In this document: positions 15,517 through 24,335 of the stretch, piece after piece | How the letters are laid out: each line of letters opens with the position of its first letter | Position numbering within the stretch: the first letter of the stretch is position 1 | NCBI RefSeq assembly: GCF_900103455.1 | Contig: NZ_FNHI01000010.1 | Location: 124,001 to 188,000 of the forward strand | Source: Streptomyces wuyuanensis | Lineage (GTDB): Bacteria > Actinomycetota > Actinomycetes > Streptomycetales > Streptomycetaceae | Length of the DNA stretch: 64,000 bases | Direction: 5' to 3' | Program-made: the position numbers and the translations under genes | Notes under the pieces: generated by a model | Told to the model about the DNA's origin: nothing | Seen by the model: only the letters and a program-made list of their open reading frames with translations | Databases searched by the model: none

Positions 15517-17034
15517 ATGCTGGACATCCCCCTTTGTGTGCGTGTAGATGTGGATGCAGTGATAGCGGCGCAGATTGACATGGGGGTTTGCGATGCTATT
15601 GAGCAGAAAGCACCAGCCGGACGGCCGGCTGCCATGAGCGCCCCTCACCTGCCGAAAGTGGCTGGAATCGACTCAGCGGTTCCAGCCCCCGCGCAAACTG
15701 CCGCCCCAATCGCCCCCGATCCTGCTTCCGCGCCCGGCGCGGTGATCCAGGACCGGCTCGCCGGCTGGGTCTCCGACCTCACCACGCTCCACGAACTCAC
15801 CGAACGGCTCGCCAGAACCGGCACGCTGGACGAGGCACTCGACGAACTCCTGCGCGCCGGCGCCGCCCTGGTCGGCGCCGGCCGCGGCATGCTCGTCCTC
15901 GAACCGGCCGACGGCCGCGGCCCCGCCGCCACCGTCGGACTCGGCCTCGCCCACGCCGACCTGGGCCACATCGAGACCGTCCCCCGCAGCGCCACCGGGT
16001 ACGGCCGGATCCTCGACGGCGGGACGGGGGAAGTCCCGGCCCCCGTCGCCCAGGCGGACCTCTTCCACGACGAGGCGCTCGACCCGCGCCACCGCGAGGT
16101 CGCAGCCCGCCTCGGCTACGCCGCGAGCTACGCCCTGCCGCTCGCCACGGAGGCGGCCGGGAGGCTGGGCGTCGCCGTCTGGTTCTACGACGAGCCCGCC
16201 GAACCCGTGGACCGCCAGCGCCATCTCGTCGGCCTCTACGGGCGGTACGCCACCGAGCACCTGGCCCGGCTGCTCGAGCTGGAACGGTCCCGTCGCCAGA
16301 TGGCCACCATCACCGACGAACTGCTGCCCAGCAGGCTGCCGCGGATCCCCGGGGTACGGCTCGCGGCCCGCCACGTCACCGGACCGCGCGGCGGCGGCGA
16401 GTGGTACGACGCACTGCCGCTGCCCGAGGGCGCCCTGGGACTCGCCGTCGGCTCGGTCTCCGGCTCCGGGCCGAGCGCGCTGGCCGCCATGGGCAGGCTC
16501 CGGGCCAGTCTGCGGGCGTACGCGGTGATGGAGGGGGAGGACCCCGTCGCCGTGCTGTCCGATCTGGAGCTGCTGCTGAGGCTCACCGAACCGGCCCGTT
16601 CGGCCACCGCGCTCTTCGCCTACTGCGAACCGGCGCCGGCGTCCCACGCGGAGGGCACCGGCAGCAAGATCGTGCTGGCCGGCGCCGGGCACACCCCGCC
16701 GCTGGTCGTCGGGCAGCACCGCACCGAGTTCGTGGAGACGTCGCTGTCGGCGCCGCTGGGGATGCTCGCCTGCTGGGAGGCGCCGAGCGTGGAGTTCTGC
16801 CCCGCACCCGGAGAAACGGTGCTGCTCTACACCGACGGGCTGCTCCGGCGCACCGGCGACCCCATGGACCGGGCCTTCACCCGGCTGCACACCGCCGCGG
16901 CGAGCGTGCCCAAGGCCGTGCGCCACGACCCGGGCGCCATCGCCGACCACGTGCTGCGCACGGTGCTGCCCGGCGGCCTCGACGCGGGCGAGGACGGCGA
17001 GGACGTGGTGATGCTGGCCGCCCGGTTCGAGTGA
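15517..17034 (+). CDS. GAF + SpoIIE-type PP2C-like protein, metal site degenerate
   Basis: 505 aa. Order: N-terminal MLDIPLCVRVDVDAVIAAQ with DMGVCDAIEQ, a hallmark of a group of Streptomyces PP2C proteins; GAF domain (about 100-260); SpoIIE/RsbU-like PP2C domain (about 280-505). Compared with the family consensus, GGDWYD reads GGEWYD, GDVMGHG reads GSVSGSG and the terminal DDVALL reads EDVVML, so two or three metal-ligand Asp positions are changed. TDGL is kept. It may therefore be a pseudophosphatase or need other metals. ATG 15517 gives the family N-terminus. Confidence 0.82.
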   Translation: MLDIPLCVRVDVDAVIAAQIDMGVCDAIEQKAPAGRPAAMSAPHLPKVAGIDSAVPAPAQTAAPIAPDPASAPGAVIQDRLAGWVSDLTTLHELTERLARTGTLDEALDELLRAGAALVGAGRGMLVLEPADGRGPAATVGLGLAHADLGHIETVPRSATGYGRILDGGTGEVPAPVAQADLFHDEALDPRHREVAARLGYAASYALPLATEAAGRLGVAVWFYDEPAEPVDRQRHLVGLYGRYATEHLARLLELERSRRQMATITDELLPSRLPRIPGVRLAARHVTGPRGGGEWYDALPLPEGALGLAVGSVSGSGPSALAAMGRLRASLRAYAVMEGEDPVAVLSDLELLLRLTEPARSATALFAYCEPAPASHAEGTGSKIVLAGAGHTPPLVVGQHRTEFVETSLSAPLGMLACWEAPSVEFCPAPGETVLLYTDGLLRRTGDPMDRAFTRLHTAAASVPKAVRHDPGAIADHVLRTVLPGGLDAGEDGEDVVMLAARFE

Positions 17035-17138
17035 CGCTCCGGTGACGCGGGCCGGGGGCCGCAAGGCTTCCGGCGCTCTCGCGGTACGACCGTACGATGG
17101 GTGGGGGTTCAGCGTCGTACCGACTAGGAGGCAGACCC

Positions 17139-18629
17139 GTGGCAGAGGAGCTCACCCCGGAGACCCCGGAGAACGAGTCCGACCGCACCGCCGAGGCGGA
17201 AGGGACCGAGGAGCCGATCAAGCAGCGCAAGAACGGCTTGTACCCGGAGGTCTCCGACGAGCTCGCGGAGAGCATGAAGTCCGGCTGGGCCGACACCGAG
17301 CTGCACGGCCTGGAGCCGATCGCGCAGGCCGCGCACACCGAGCGCCGCCGCGCCGCCCTCTCCGCCCGTTTCCCGGGCGAGCGGCTCGTCATCCCGGCGG
17401 GCAACCTGAGGACCCGCTCAAACGACACTGAGTACGCGTTCCGCGCCTCCACCGAGTACGCCTACCTCACCGGCGACCAGAGCCACGACGGCGTCCTGGT
17501 GCTGGAGCCCACCGCCGACGGCCACGAGGCGACCGTCCACCTGCTGCCGCGCTCCAACCGGGAGAACGGCGAGTTCTGGCTCGACGGCCAGGGCGAGCTG
17601 TGGGTCGGCCGCCGCCACTCGCAGGCCGAGGCGGCCCAGCTGCTGGGCATCGCGGCCGAGGACGTGCGGGAGCTGCCGCAGAAGCTGCGCGAGGCGACCG
17701 GCCCGGTCCGCGTCGTCCGCGGCCACGACGCCGGCATCGAGTCCGCCCTGACCGACAAGGTCACCGCCGAGCGCGACGAGGAGCTGCGCGTCTTCCTCTC
17801 CGAGGCCCGCCTGGTCAAGGACGAGTTCGAGATCGCCGAGCTGCAGCGGGCCTGCGACGCCACGGCCCGCGGCTTCGAGGACGTCGTCAGGGTCCTGGAC
17901 AAGGCCGAGGCAACCAGCGAGCGCTACATCGAGGGAACGTTCTTCCTGCGCGCCCGCGTCGACGGCAACGACGTCGGCTACGGCTCGATCTGCGCGGCGG
18001 GCCCGCACGCCACCACCCTGCACTGGGTCCGCAACGACGGTGCGGTCCGCTCCGGCGAACTGCTGCTCCTGGACGCCGGCGTCGAGACCACCGAGCTCTA
18101 CACCGCCGACGTGACCCGCACCCTGCCGATCAACGGCCGCTTCAACGAGCTGCAGCGCAAGATCTACGACGCCGTGTACGAGGCCCAGGAGGCCGGCATC
18201 GCCGCGGTGCGGCCCGGTGCCCCGTACCGCGACTTCCACGACGCGGCCCAGCGGGTCCTGGCCACCCGGCTCGTGGAGTGGGGTCTGCTCGGCGACCTCG
18301 ACGTGGAGAAGGTGCTCGAACTCGGCCTCCAGCGCCGCTGGACGCTGCACGGCACCGGCCACATGCTCGGCATGGACGTCCACGACTGCGCGGCCGCGCG
18401 CCGCGAGACCTACGTGGCGGGCACGCTGGAGCCCGGCATGTGCCTGACCGTGGAGCCCGGTCTGTACTTCCAGGCCGACGACCTGACCGTGCCCGAGGAG
18501 TACCGCGGCATCGGCGTCCGCATCGAGGACGACATCCTCGTCACCGAGGACGGCAACCGGAACCTGTCGGCGGCGCTGCCGCGGCAGGCGGACGAGATCG
18601 AGGAATGGATGGCCGGCCTCAAGGGCTGA
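17139..18629 (+). CDS. pepP: Xaa-Pro aminopeptidase (M24B), PepP type
   Basis: 496 aa. Cleaves the N-terminal residue before a proline using two Mn/Zn ions. N-terminal domain (about 1-230), then pita-bread catalytic domain. Metal ligands are visible: Asp in LLLLDAGVETTELYTADVTRTLP (two Asp), His in HGTGHMLGMDVHD, Glu in LTVEPGLYF, Glu in GIGVRIEDDILVTE. The Glu/Asp-rich start (AEELTPETPENESDRT) is normal for actinobacterial copies. GTG 17139 follows AGGAGG by 7 nt. Ends in a strong hairpin shared with a convergent gene. Confidence 0.93.
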   Translation: MAEELTPETPENESDRTAEAEGTEEPIKQRKNGLYPEVSDELAESMKSGWADTELHGLEPIAQAAHTERRRAALSARFPGERLVIPAGNLRTRSNDTEYAFRASTEYAYLTGDQSHDGVLVLEPTADGHEATVHLLPRSNRENGEFWLDGQGELWVGRRHSQAEAAQLLGIAAEDVRELPQKLREATGPVRVVRGHDAGIESALTDKVTAERDEELRVFLSEARLVKDEFEIAELQRACDATARGFEDVVRVLDKAEATSERYIEGTFFLRARVDGNDVGYGSICAAGPHATTLHWVRNDGAVRSGELLLLDAGVETTELYTADVTRTLPINGRFNELQRKIYDAVYEAQEAGIAAVRPGAPYRDFHDAAQRVLATRLVEWGLLGDLDVEKVLELGLQRRWTLHGTGHMLGMDVHDCAAARRETYVAGTLEPGMCLTVEPGLYFQADDLTVPEEYRGIGVRIEDDILVTEDGNRNLSAALPRQADEIEEWMAGLKG

Positions 18630-18640
18630 TCACCGCACCG

Positions 18641-18667
18641 CCGTGCGGGCCGCGACGGCCCGCACGG
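18641..18667. terminator. Bidirectional terminator after pepP
   Basis: 11-bp perfect stem CCGTGCGGGCC / GGCCCGCACGG with a 5-nt loop, 11 nt after the pepP stop and 31 nt from the stop of the convergent gene. Confidence 0.8.
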
Positions 18668-18698
18668 ACGGACCGGCCGCCACGGACGGCGCCTTCGC

Positions 18699-19142
18699 TC
18701 AGACCGCTCCGAGCAGGGCGCCGTCCCGCCATTTCAGCACCTTGTCGAAGCTCACCACCGCGCCCCGGCCGGGCCGGTTCCGCAGATGGACGTGGTCGGC
18801 GAGCTGCTCGATGAGACAGAGTCCGCGGCCGCTCTCGGCGGCGGGCCCCGCGCCGGTGACATGGGCGCAGTCCGGGAACCCCGGCCCTCCGTCCGCCACT
18901 TCGATACGGCACTTCTCGCCGTCCAGGTACGCCGTCACCCGGTATCCGTCCGCCGACGATCCGGGCGCACCGGACCCGCCGTGCTCGACGGCGTTCGCAC
19001 ACGCCTCGCTCAACGCGACGGAGAGATCGAAGGAGATGTCGGGATCGACGCCCGCGGTCTCCATGGCACCGAGCAGAAGACGTCGAGCGAGCGGCACGCT
19101 CGCAGCCTCGCGCCGCAAATGGAGAGACCACCAGATGCTCAT
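18699..19142 (-). CDS. RsbW/SpoIIAB-like ATP-binding regulatory protein
   Basis: 147 aa, single HATPase_c domain. N-box ALSEACANAVEHG (about residues 43-55), G1 box EVADGGPGFPDC, G2 box ESGRGLCLIEQLADHV. No dimerisation/phospho-His domain. Like the protein at 11628 it is probably a serine kinase/anti-sigma factor acting on a STAS-domain partner encoded elsewhere. ATG 19142 has AGGAGG 7 nt upstream. Divergent from the copper operon. Confidence 0.87.
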   Translation of the reverse strand: MSIWWSLHLRREAASVPLARRLLLGAMETAGVDPDISFDLSVALSEACANAVEHGGSGAPGSSADGYRVTAYLDGEKCRIEVADGGPGFPDCAHVTGAGPAAESGRGLCLIEQLADHVHLRNRPGRGAVVSFDKVLKWRDGALLGAV

Positions 19143-19356
19143 GCTCCAGCCTCCTGGCTGCGGCTCGACATACCGTTACGTATTGCCGCGCCATGGCGTT
19201 CGTAAGCGCGGAGTTGACGTGATTGCCCTCATTCGGCGGATGCGTCGATCGGCCATGCCGGTGTATGCCCACGCCAGGCGGGCGAGTGGGACTGAAACGT
19301 GACCTTCCGGACCTGCCGCACGGGTCCCGAGGGCGCAGTGCGATGATGTCCCGGCC

Positions 19357-20202
19357 ATGTCTGCCCACCCGTCGGTCGCACCCGGCGACGCGCCGGCCGC
19401 GGCCGGACCGCGGCTGCTGAGGGCCGCGGTGTTCACCGCGGTCTGCGTCGTGCTGTCCGCGCTGGGGCACGTCCTGGCGGCCTGCGCGACCGTCCCCTGG
19501 TGGACGCTCCTCGCCGGTTTCCTGGCGGTGTTCGCGGTGGTGACGCCGTTCACCGGCCGCACACGCTCGCTGTCGGCGGTCGTCGCCGCCCTGGCGGTCG
19601 GGCAACTCGGCCTCCACACGCTCTTCGGCCTCGGCCAGCGCAGGCTCACCGTGTCCCCGAGCGCCGACGACGCACTGATCCGGATGGCGGCCAAGCTCGT
19701 GTGCGGGGCCGGCGGCAACGCACTGAGCCCGGCCGACGCCCACCGGATCGTCACCGGTGCGGGCATCGACCCGGCGACCGCGGCGCGGGCAGCCCACGCG
19801 GGGCACGCCGAGGCCGTACCGAACGCCGCCCTCGAGTCCGCGGGGCTGCTGCCGAGCCTCCCCATGGTCCTCGGCCATCTGCTGGCGGCCCTCGTCACGG
19901 GCTGGCTGCTGCGCCGCGGCGACCTGGCACTGTTCCGGCTGGCCGAACTCTCGTCACAGGGCGCCCAGGGCGCCGGCGAGGTGGTGGCCGAAGGCGCGCT
20001 CGTACGCGCCCTGCGGGCCGCGCTCGTCCTCGTGCGCGAACTGCTCGCCGGACTGCCGGCGGCACCGGACACCGGTCCCGGACCCGCCGGGGCCGACCCC
20101 GGCCCCTCCGCACCGCCCGTGGCGACCGCACTCCAGCACATCGTGATCAGGCGCGGCCCGCCCGCGCAGCGCGTCCTCGCAGCCTGCGTCCTCGCAGCCT
20201 GA
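19357..20202 (+). CDS. Integral membrane protein, first gene beside the copper operon
   Basis: 281 aa. Three hydrophobic segments near residues 22-45, 47-64 and 68-88, then a long loop and a fourth around 168-188. The loop (about 95-165) carries HTLFGLGQRR and several His. The C-terminal tail is Pro/Ala-rich. No named family recognised; its constant place ahead of the YcnI-Sco-PCuAC-CopCD genes suggests a role in copper handling, which is inference. It ends 119 nt before ycnI; in the gap no terminator is obvious. A direct GCGTCCTCGCAGCCT-type duplication occurs at its 3' end. Confidence 0.7.
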   Translation: MSAHPSVAPGDAPAAAGPRLLRAAVFTAVCVVLSALGHVLAACATVPWWTLLAGFLAVFAVVTPFTGRTRSLSAVVAALAVGQLGLHTLFGLGQRRLTVSPSADDALIRMAAKLVCGAGGNALSPADAHRIVTGAGIDPATAARAAHAGHAEAVPNAALESAGLLPSLPMVLGHLLAALVTGWLLRRGDLALFRLAELSSQGAQGAGEVVAEGALVRALRAALVLVRELLAGLPAAPDTGPGPAGADPGPSAPPVATALQHIVIRRGPPAQRVLAACVLAA

Positions 20203-20321
20203 ACGCGGCGCCACTCGACGACGTACCCCGAAGCGGGTGTCCCGGGTGGTCGGTGCCGCGGCGCTCCCGCGCACCCGCGCGCGGACCGATCACCTTCCTG
20301 CTCACGTGGAGTGTCTCTGCC

Positions 20322-21065
20322 ATGCACAAGATCTCTCGCCTCGCCGTCGCCGGCGGCGTCGCCGCCTCCTCCGTGCTGCTGCTCTGCGGCCCCGCCGTCG
20401 CGCACGTCAGCGTGCAGCCCCAGGGCGAGGCCGCGAAGGGCGGCTACGCGACGGTCAACTTCAAGGTCCCGAACGAGCGCGACAACGCCTCGACGGTGAA
20501 GCTCGAGGTCACCGTCCCGGCCGACCACCCGCTCTCGTCGGTGATGCCGCAGCCCGTCCCGGGCTGGAAGGCGGAGGTCACCAAGACCAGGCTCGCCAAG
20601 CCGCTGAGCGTGCACGGCAAGCAGATCACCGAGGCCGTCTCGAAGATCACCTGGACCGCGGCGGGCGGCAAGATCGGCCCCGGCGAGTTCCAGCAGTTCC
20701 CGGTGTCCCTCGGCCAGTTGCCGGAGAACACCGACGAACTCGTCTTCAAGGCGCTCCAGACGTACGACAACAAGGAGGTCGTGCGCTGGATCGAGGAGCC
20801 GCAGAAGGGGGCGGCCGAGCCGGACCACCCCGCACCGGTGCTCGCCCTGTCCGCGGCGACCGGTGACCACCACGGCGGCGCCGGCGACAAGAGCGCCGCG
20901 GACGGCAAGAACGCCGCCCACACCGCGGACCACGCGGACGGCGGCACCGAGGCCGCCGCGTCCACCACCGACACCGCGGCCCGGGTCCTCGCCGTCGTCG
21001 GCATCCTGGTGGGTGCCGCGGGCGTGGCCTTCGGCGTGCTGGCCGGCCGCCGCCGCGCCGCCTGA
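20322..21065 (+). CDS. YcnI-family copper-binding protein
   Basis: 247 aa. Signal peptide (1-27) ending GPAVA, so that the mature protein begins His-Val-Ser: an N-terminal His is the known Cu(II) ligand of YcnI-like DUF1775 domains. DUF1775 domain about 28-170 (NFKVPNERDNASTVKLEV, GWKAEVT, ITWTAAGGKI, QQFPVSLGQLP). A His/Asp-rich linker (GDHHGGAGDK, HTADHADGG) follows, then a C-terminal membrane helix and RRR, so it is anchored outside the membrane. Second gene of a copper operon with Sco, PCuAC and CopC-CopD genes. Confidence 0.88.
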   Translation: MHKISRLAVAGGVAASSVLLLCGPAVAHVSVQPQGEAAKGGYATVNFKVPNERDNASTVKLEVTVPADHPLSSVMPQPVPGWKAEVTKTRLAKPLSVHGKQITEAVSKITWTAAGGKIGPGEFQQFPVSLGQLPENTDELVFKALQTYDNKEVVRWIEEPQKGAAEPDHPAPVLALSAATGDHHGGAGDKSAADGKNAAHTADHADGGTEAAASTTDTAARVLAVVGILVGAAGVAFGVLAGRRRAA

Positions 21066-21101
21066 CATAAGCCACATCATTTACTTCTGGGACATCTCTT
21101 C

Positions 21102-21764
21102 ATGCGCTACAAGACCGTGACGGCGGCCGCCCTGGCGATGGCGGCCGCACTCTCCCTCTCCGCCTGCGGCCCCGACGGAGGGTCCGACAACGCGGACGGC
21201 TCCGTCGCCGAGGTCTCCGCCCAGCCCAAGGAAAAGGCCGCGACCGTCCTCGACCGGCCCTTCGAGAAGCCGAACCTCGTCCTCACGGACACCACGGGCA
21301 AGTCGTACGACCTCCGCGAGCGGACCAAGGGCAAGCCGACCCTCATCTACTTCGGCTACACCCACTGCCCCGACGTCTGCCCGCTGACGATGAGCAACAT
21401 CGCCGTCGCCAGGAAGCAGCTCCCCAAGGCCGACCAGGACAAGCTCCAGGTCGTCTTCGTCACCACCGACCCCCAGCGGGACACCGCGGCCGAGCTGGCC
21501 AAGTGGCTCCCGGCCGCGGGTGATCCCTCCTTCGTCGGGCTCACCGGCGACTTCCCGACCATCCAGGCCGGGGCGCGCCAGCTCGGCATCGGCATCGAGC
21601 CCTCCACGACGGACAAGAACGGCAAGGTCGTCTCCATGCACGGGACGCAGGTGGTGGCCTTCTCCCCCAAGACCGACCGGGGCTACGTCCTGTACGGCGA
21701 GGACACCACACCCGACGACTTCGTCAAGGACCTCCCGAAGATCGTCAAGGGGGAGAACCCGTGA
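21102..21764 (+). CDS. Sco-family copper chaperone (lipoprotein)
   Basis: 220 aa. Lipobox LSAC (Cys about 22) indicates a membrane-anchored lipoprotein. Thioredoxin-fold SCO1/SenC domain with the copper motif CPDVCP (about residues 89-94) and the downstream His in SMHGTQVVAF. In S. lividans the equivalent Sco protein takes copper from the adjacent PCuAC-type chaperone and passes it to the cytochrome oxidase and other cuproenzymes. The stop overlaps the next gene's GTG by 4 nt, so they are translationally coupled. Confidence 0.92.
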   Translation: MRYKTVTAAALAMAAALSLSACGPDGGSDNADGSVAEVSAQPKEKAATVLDRPFEKPNLVLTDTTGKSYDLRERTKGKPTLIYFGYTHCPDVCPLTMSNIAVARKQLPKADQDKLQVVFVTTDPQRDTAAELAKWLPAAGDPSFVGLTGDFPTIQAGARQLGIGIEPSTTDKNGKVVSMHGTQVVAFSPKTDRGYVLYGEDTTPDDFVKDLPKIVKGENP

Positions 21765-22210
21765 CCCGCCTCAGGGCGACCGCCCTCGCCGCGGTCCTGG
21801 CCCTCGCCATCGGTCCGGGGCTCGCGGGCTGTTCCCCGTCCGCACCCGAGCTGAAGGTCGGCGGGGCGTTCATGCCACTGCCCGTGGGCGACATGGCGGG
21901 CGGCTTCCTCACCGTCACCAACAGCGGTGACACCGCGGACAGGCTGACCTCCGTCACCAGCAGCCTCTCGGACGACGTCCAGATCCACGAGACGAAGGAC
22001 CGGCGGATGCGGCAGGTGACGTCGCTCGACGTCCCCGCGAACGGGGAGCTGAGGCTGGAACGCGGTGGCGACCACCTCATGTTCATGGGCCTCAAGAAGC
22101 AGCCGGAGCGGGGCCAGAGGATCGACGTCGAGCTGCACTTCGAGAAGTCGGAACCCATCGCGGTCGAGCTCCCCGTCGAGGAGCGGACCCACAACCCGAA
22201 GCACCACTGA
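21761..22210 (+). CDS. PCuAC-family extracytoplasmic copper chaperone (ECuC-like)
   Basis: 149 aa. Signal and lipobox LAGC (Cys about 23). PCuAC domain with His in QIHETKD, Met in RRMRQV and the H-x-M pair in GDHLMFMG, the Cu(I) site of the family. The loop between His and Met is shorter than in the textbook motif. It starts with GTG overlapping the Sco stop. In S. lividans the matching protein, ECuC, feeds copper to Sco. Ends PVEERTHNPKHH, a His-containing tail. Confidence 0.9.
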   Translation: MTRLRATALAAVLALAIGPGLAGCSPSAPELKVGGAFMPLPVGDMAGGFLTVTNSGDTADRLTSVTSSLSDDVQIHETKDRRMRQVTSLDVPANGELRLERGGDHLMFMGLKKQPERGQRIDVELHFEKSEPIAVELPVEERTHNPKHH

Positions 22211-22256
22211 GCCCCGTGAAGAGGCTCCCGGCCATTCGAGGGACTGACGAGACACC

Positions 22257-24302
22257 ATGACCACCACCGCCCCGCGCCTCGGCACGGCGACTCTCCTGCG
22301 GCTGCTGCTGATCACCGCGGCACTGCTCGGCACCGTGCTCACCGGCACGGCGAACGCGCACGCCGCCCTGACCGGGAGCAACCCCAAGGACGGGGCGGTG
22401 CTGGCCGTCGCCCCCAAGGACGTCACGCTCACCTTCTCCGAGCAGGTCGCCCTGGGGAACGACTCGATCCGCGTCCTCGACCCCAAGAGCAAGCGCGTCG
22501 ACACCGGCCGGCTGAAGAACTTCGGCAGCGGAGACCTCGTCAAGTACGGGGTGGACCTGCACTCCGGTCTGCCGGACGGCACGTACACCGTCGCCTGGCA
22601 GGCCGTCTCCGCCGACAGCCACCCCATCGCCGGTGCGTTCACGTTCTCGGTCGGCGCGCCGTCGAAGACCGCCGTCGAACTGCCGAAGCAGGAGGCGGGC
22701 GGCGGGCTCGTCGGCACGCTCTACGGCATCGCACGGTACGCGGCGTACACGGGGTTCACCGTCCTGGTCGGCGGTGCCGCGTTCGTGCTGGCCTGCTGGC
22801 CGCGCGGGGCGGGCGTCCGGCCGGTCCAGCGGCTCGTGGTGTGCGGCTGGGTGACGCTCACCGCGGCCACACTCGCCATGCTGCTGCTGCGCAATCCCTA
22901 CACCGGCTCGGGCGAGCTGGGCGACGCCTTCGACCTCACCGGTCTGCAGGCCGTCCTCACGACCAAGACCGGGGCGGCACTCGTGTCCCGGCTGCTGCTG
23001 CTCGGCGCCGCGGCGCTGTTCATCGCGGTGCTGTTCGGGGCGTACGCGAAGCGCGCCACCGAAGCGGAGGGCGCCGCGGAGACCGGCGTGCCCCGCCCGG
23101 CCGGCACGGAGGACGCCGCCGACGGGGGTGCGGACGCGGCCGGGGACGACCCGGGAGCGGCCGTCGACCGGGCGAAGGAGAAGCAGGACCTCACCTTCGG
23201 TCTGGCCGTGGGCGGCACCGTCGTCGCGGCCGGGATCGCCGCCACCTGGGCACTCTCCGAGCACGCCTCCACGGGCATCCAGGCGGGCGTCGCAATGCCC
23301 GTCGACGTGCTCCACCTCCTGGCCGTCGCCGCCTGGATCGGCGGTCTGGCCACGCTGCTCGTGGCGCTCCACCGGGCGCCCTCGGTCGGGCGCACGGCCG
23401 TCCTGCGTTTCTCCCGCCTGGCGTTCTGGTCCGTCGTCGTCCTGGCCGCGACGGGGCTCTACCAGTCCTGGCGGCAGGTCGGCTCGTGGTCGGCCCTGAC
23501 CGGCACCTCGTACGGACGGCTGCTGCTGGTCAAGATCGGGCTGGTCGCGGTCCTGGTCGGGGTCGCCTGGATCTCACGGCGCTGGACGGCACGGCTGTCG
23601 GAGCGTCCCCCCGAGGCGGACGACACGCGCTCGGAGACCGGCGGGGAGACCGACCCGGACGACCGGGCGGCGCCCTCCGCCGGCGGGGAGTCGCCCACCG
23701 GCGAGGCACCGGCACCGTCCGACGACCCCGTGCGCGCCGCCCAACTCGCCCGGCAGGGCGCCGCGGTGGCGGCGGCCACCCGAAAGCGCCTCAGGGACGC
23801 CGACCCGGAGCGCTCCGGACTCCGCCGCTCCGTCCTCGCGGAGGCCGGCGTCGCCGTCGTCCTGCTCGCCGTGACGACGGTCCTGACGTCCACCGAGCCC
23901 GGCCGTACGGAGGAGCAGGCGGCCCGGGCGGGGGGCGGGACCGCGGAGGCCGCGCCGACCAAGCCCGTCGACGTCACCCTGCCCTTCGACACCGGCGGTG
24001 CGAACGGCAAGGGCACGGCCCGGCTGACCATCAGCCCCGGCCGCTCGGGCGCCAACGAGGTGCACCTGTGGACCCGGTCCCAGGACAAGCAGCCCCTGGA
24101 CGCCCCCGAGGTCAAGCTCGCCTTCACCCTGACCGCCGAGAAGATCGGTCCGCTCCCGCTGGTCCCGGAACGCGTCGCGGCCGGCCACTGGAGCGCGAGC
24201 AACATCCAGATCCCGCTGCCGGGCGAATGGCAGGTCCGGATCACCGTACGGACGTCGGACATCGACCAGACGACCGTAGAGAAGAACGTGAGGATCGGCT
24301 GA
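22257..24302 (+). CDS. CopC-CopD fusion with C-terminal YtkA-like domain
   Basis: 681 aa. Signal peptide to about residue 37 ending GTANA, with mature His-Ala-Ala: the N-terminal His of CopC. CopC domain about 38-135, with ADSHPIAGAF giving the other copper ligands. Multi-pass CopD-like region (about 155-450, roughly eight helices) interrupted by acidic loops. Another membrane helix near 535-555, then a YtkA-like beta domain (about 580-681; KPVDVTLPFD ... GEWQVRITVR). Proposed role: copper uptake across the membrane. 46 nt after the PCuAC gene, 33 nt before dtpA. Confidence 0.9.
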   Translation: MTTTAPRLGTATLLRLLLITAALLGTVLTGTANAHAALTGSNPKDGAVLAVAPKDVTLTFSEQVALGNDSIRVLDPKSKRVDTGRLKNFGSGDLVKYGVDLHSGLPDGTYTVAWQAVSADSHPIAGAFTFSVGAPSKTAVELPKQEAGGGLVGTLYGIARYAAYTGFTVLVGGAAFVLACWPRGAGVRPVQRLVVCGWVTLTAATLAMLLLRNPYTGSGELGDAFDLTGLQAVLTTKTGAALVSRLLLLGAAALFIAVLFGAYAKRATEAEGAAETGVPRPAGTEDAADGGADAAGDDPGAAVDRAKEKQDLTFGLAVGGTVVAAGIAATWALSEHASTGIQAGVAMPVDVLHLLAVAAWIGGLATLLVALHRAPSVGRTAVLRFSRLAFWSVVVLAATGLYQSWRQVGSWSALTGTSYGRLLLVKIGLVAVLVGVAWISRRWTARLSERPPEADDTRSETGGETDPDDRAAPSAGGESPTGEAPAPSDDPVRAAQLARQGAAVAAATRKRLRDADPERSGLRRSVLAEAGVAVVLLAVTTVLTSTEPGRTEEQAARAGGGTAEAAPTKPVDVTLPFDTGGANGKGTARLTISPGRSGANEVHLWTRSQDKQPLDAPEVKLAFTLTAEKIGPLPLVPERVAAGHWSASNIQIPLPGEWQVRITVRTSDIDQTTVEKNVRIG

Positions 24303-24335
24303 CGTGATCAGCCGCCGAGGCACAGTGGTAAGGGC

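Noticed and set aside
20863..23372. Long minus-strand open frames across YcnI-Sco-CopCD genes
   Set aside because: Coding signal, signal peptides and domains are all on the plus strand; the antisense frames have low-complexity composition.
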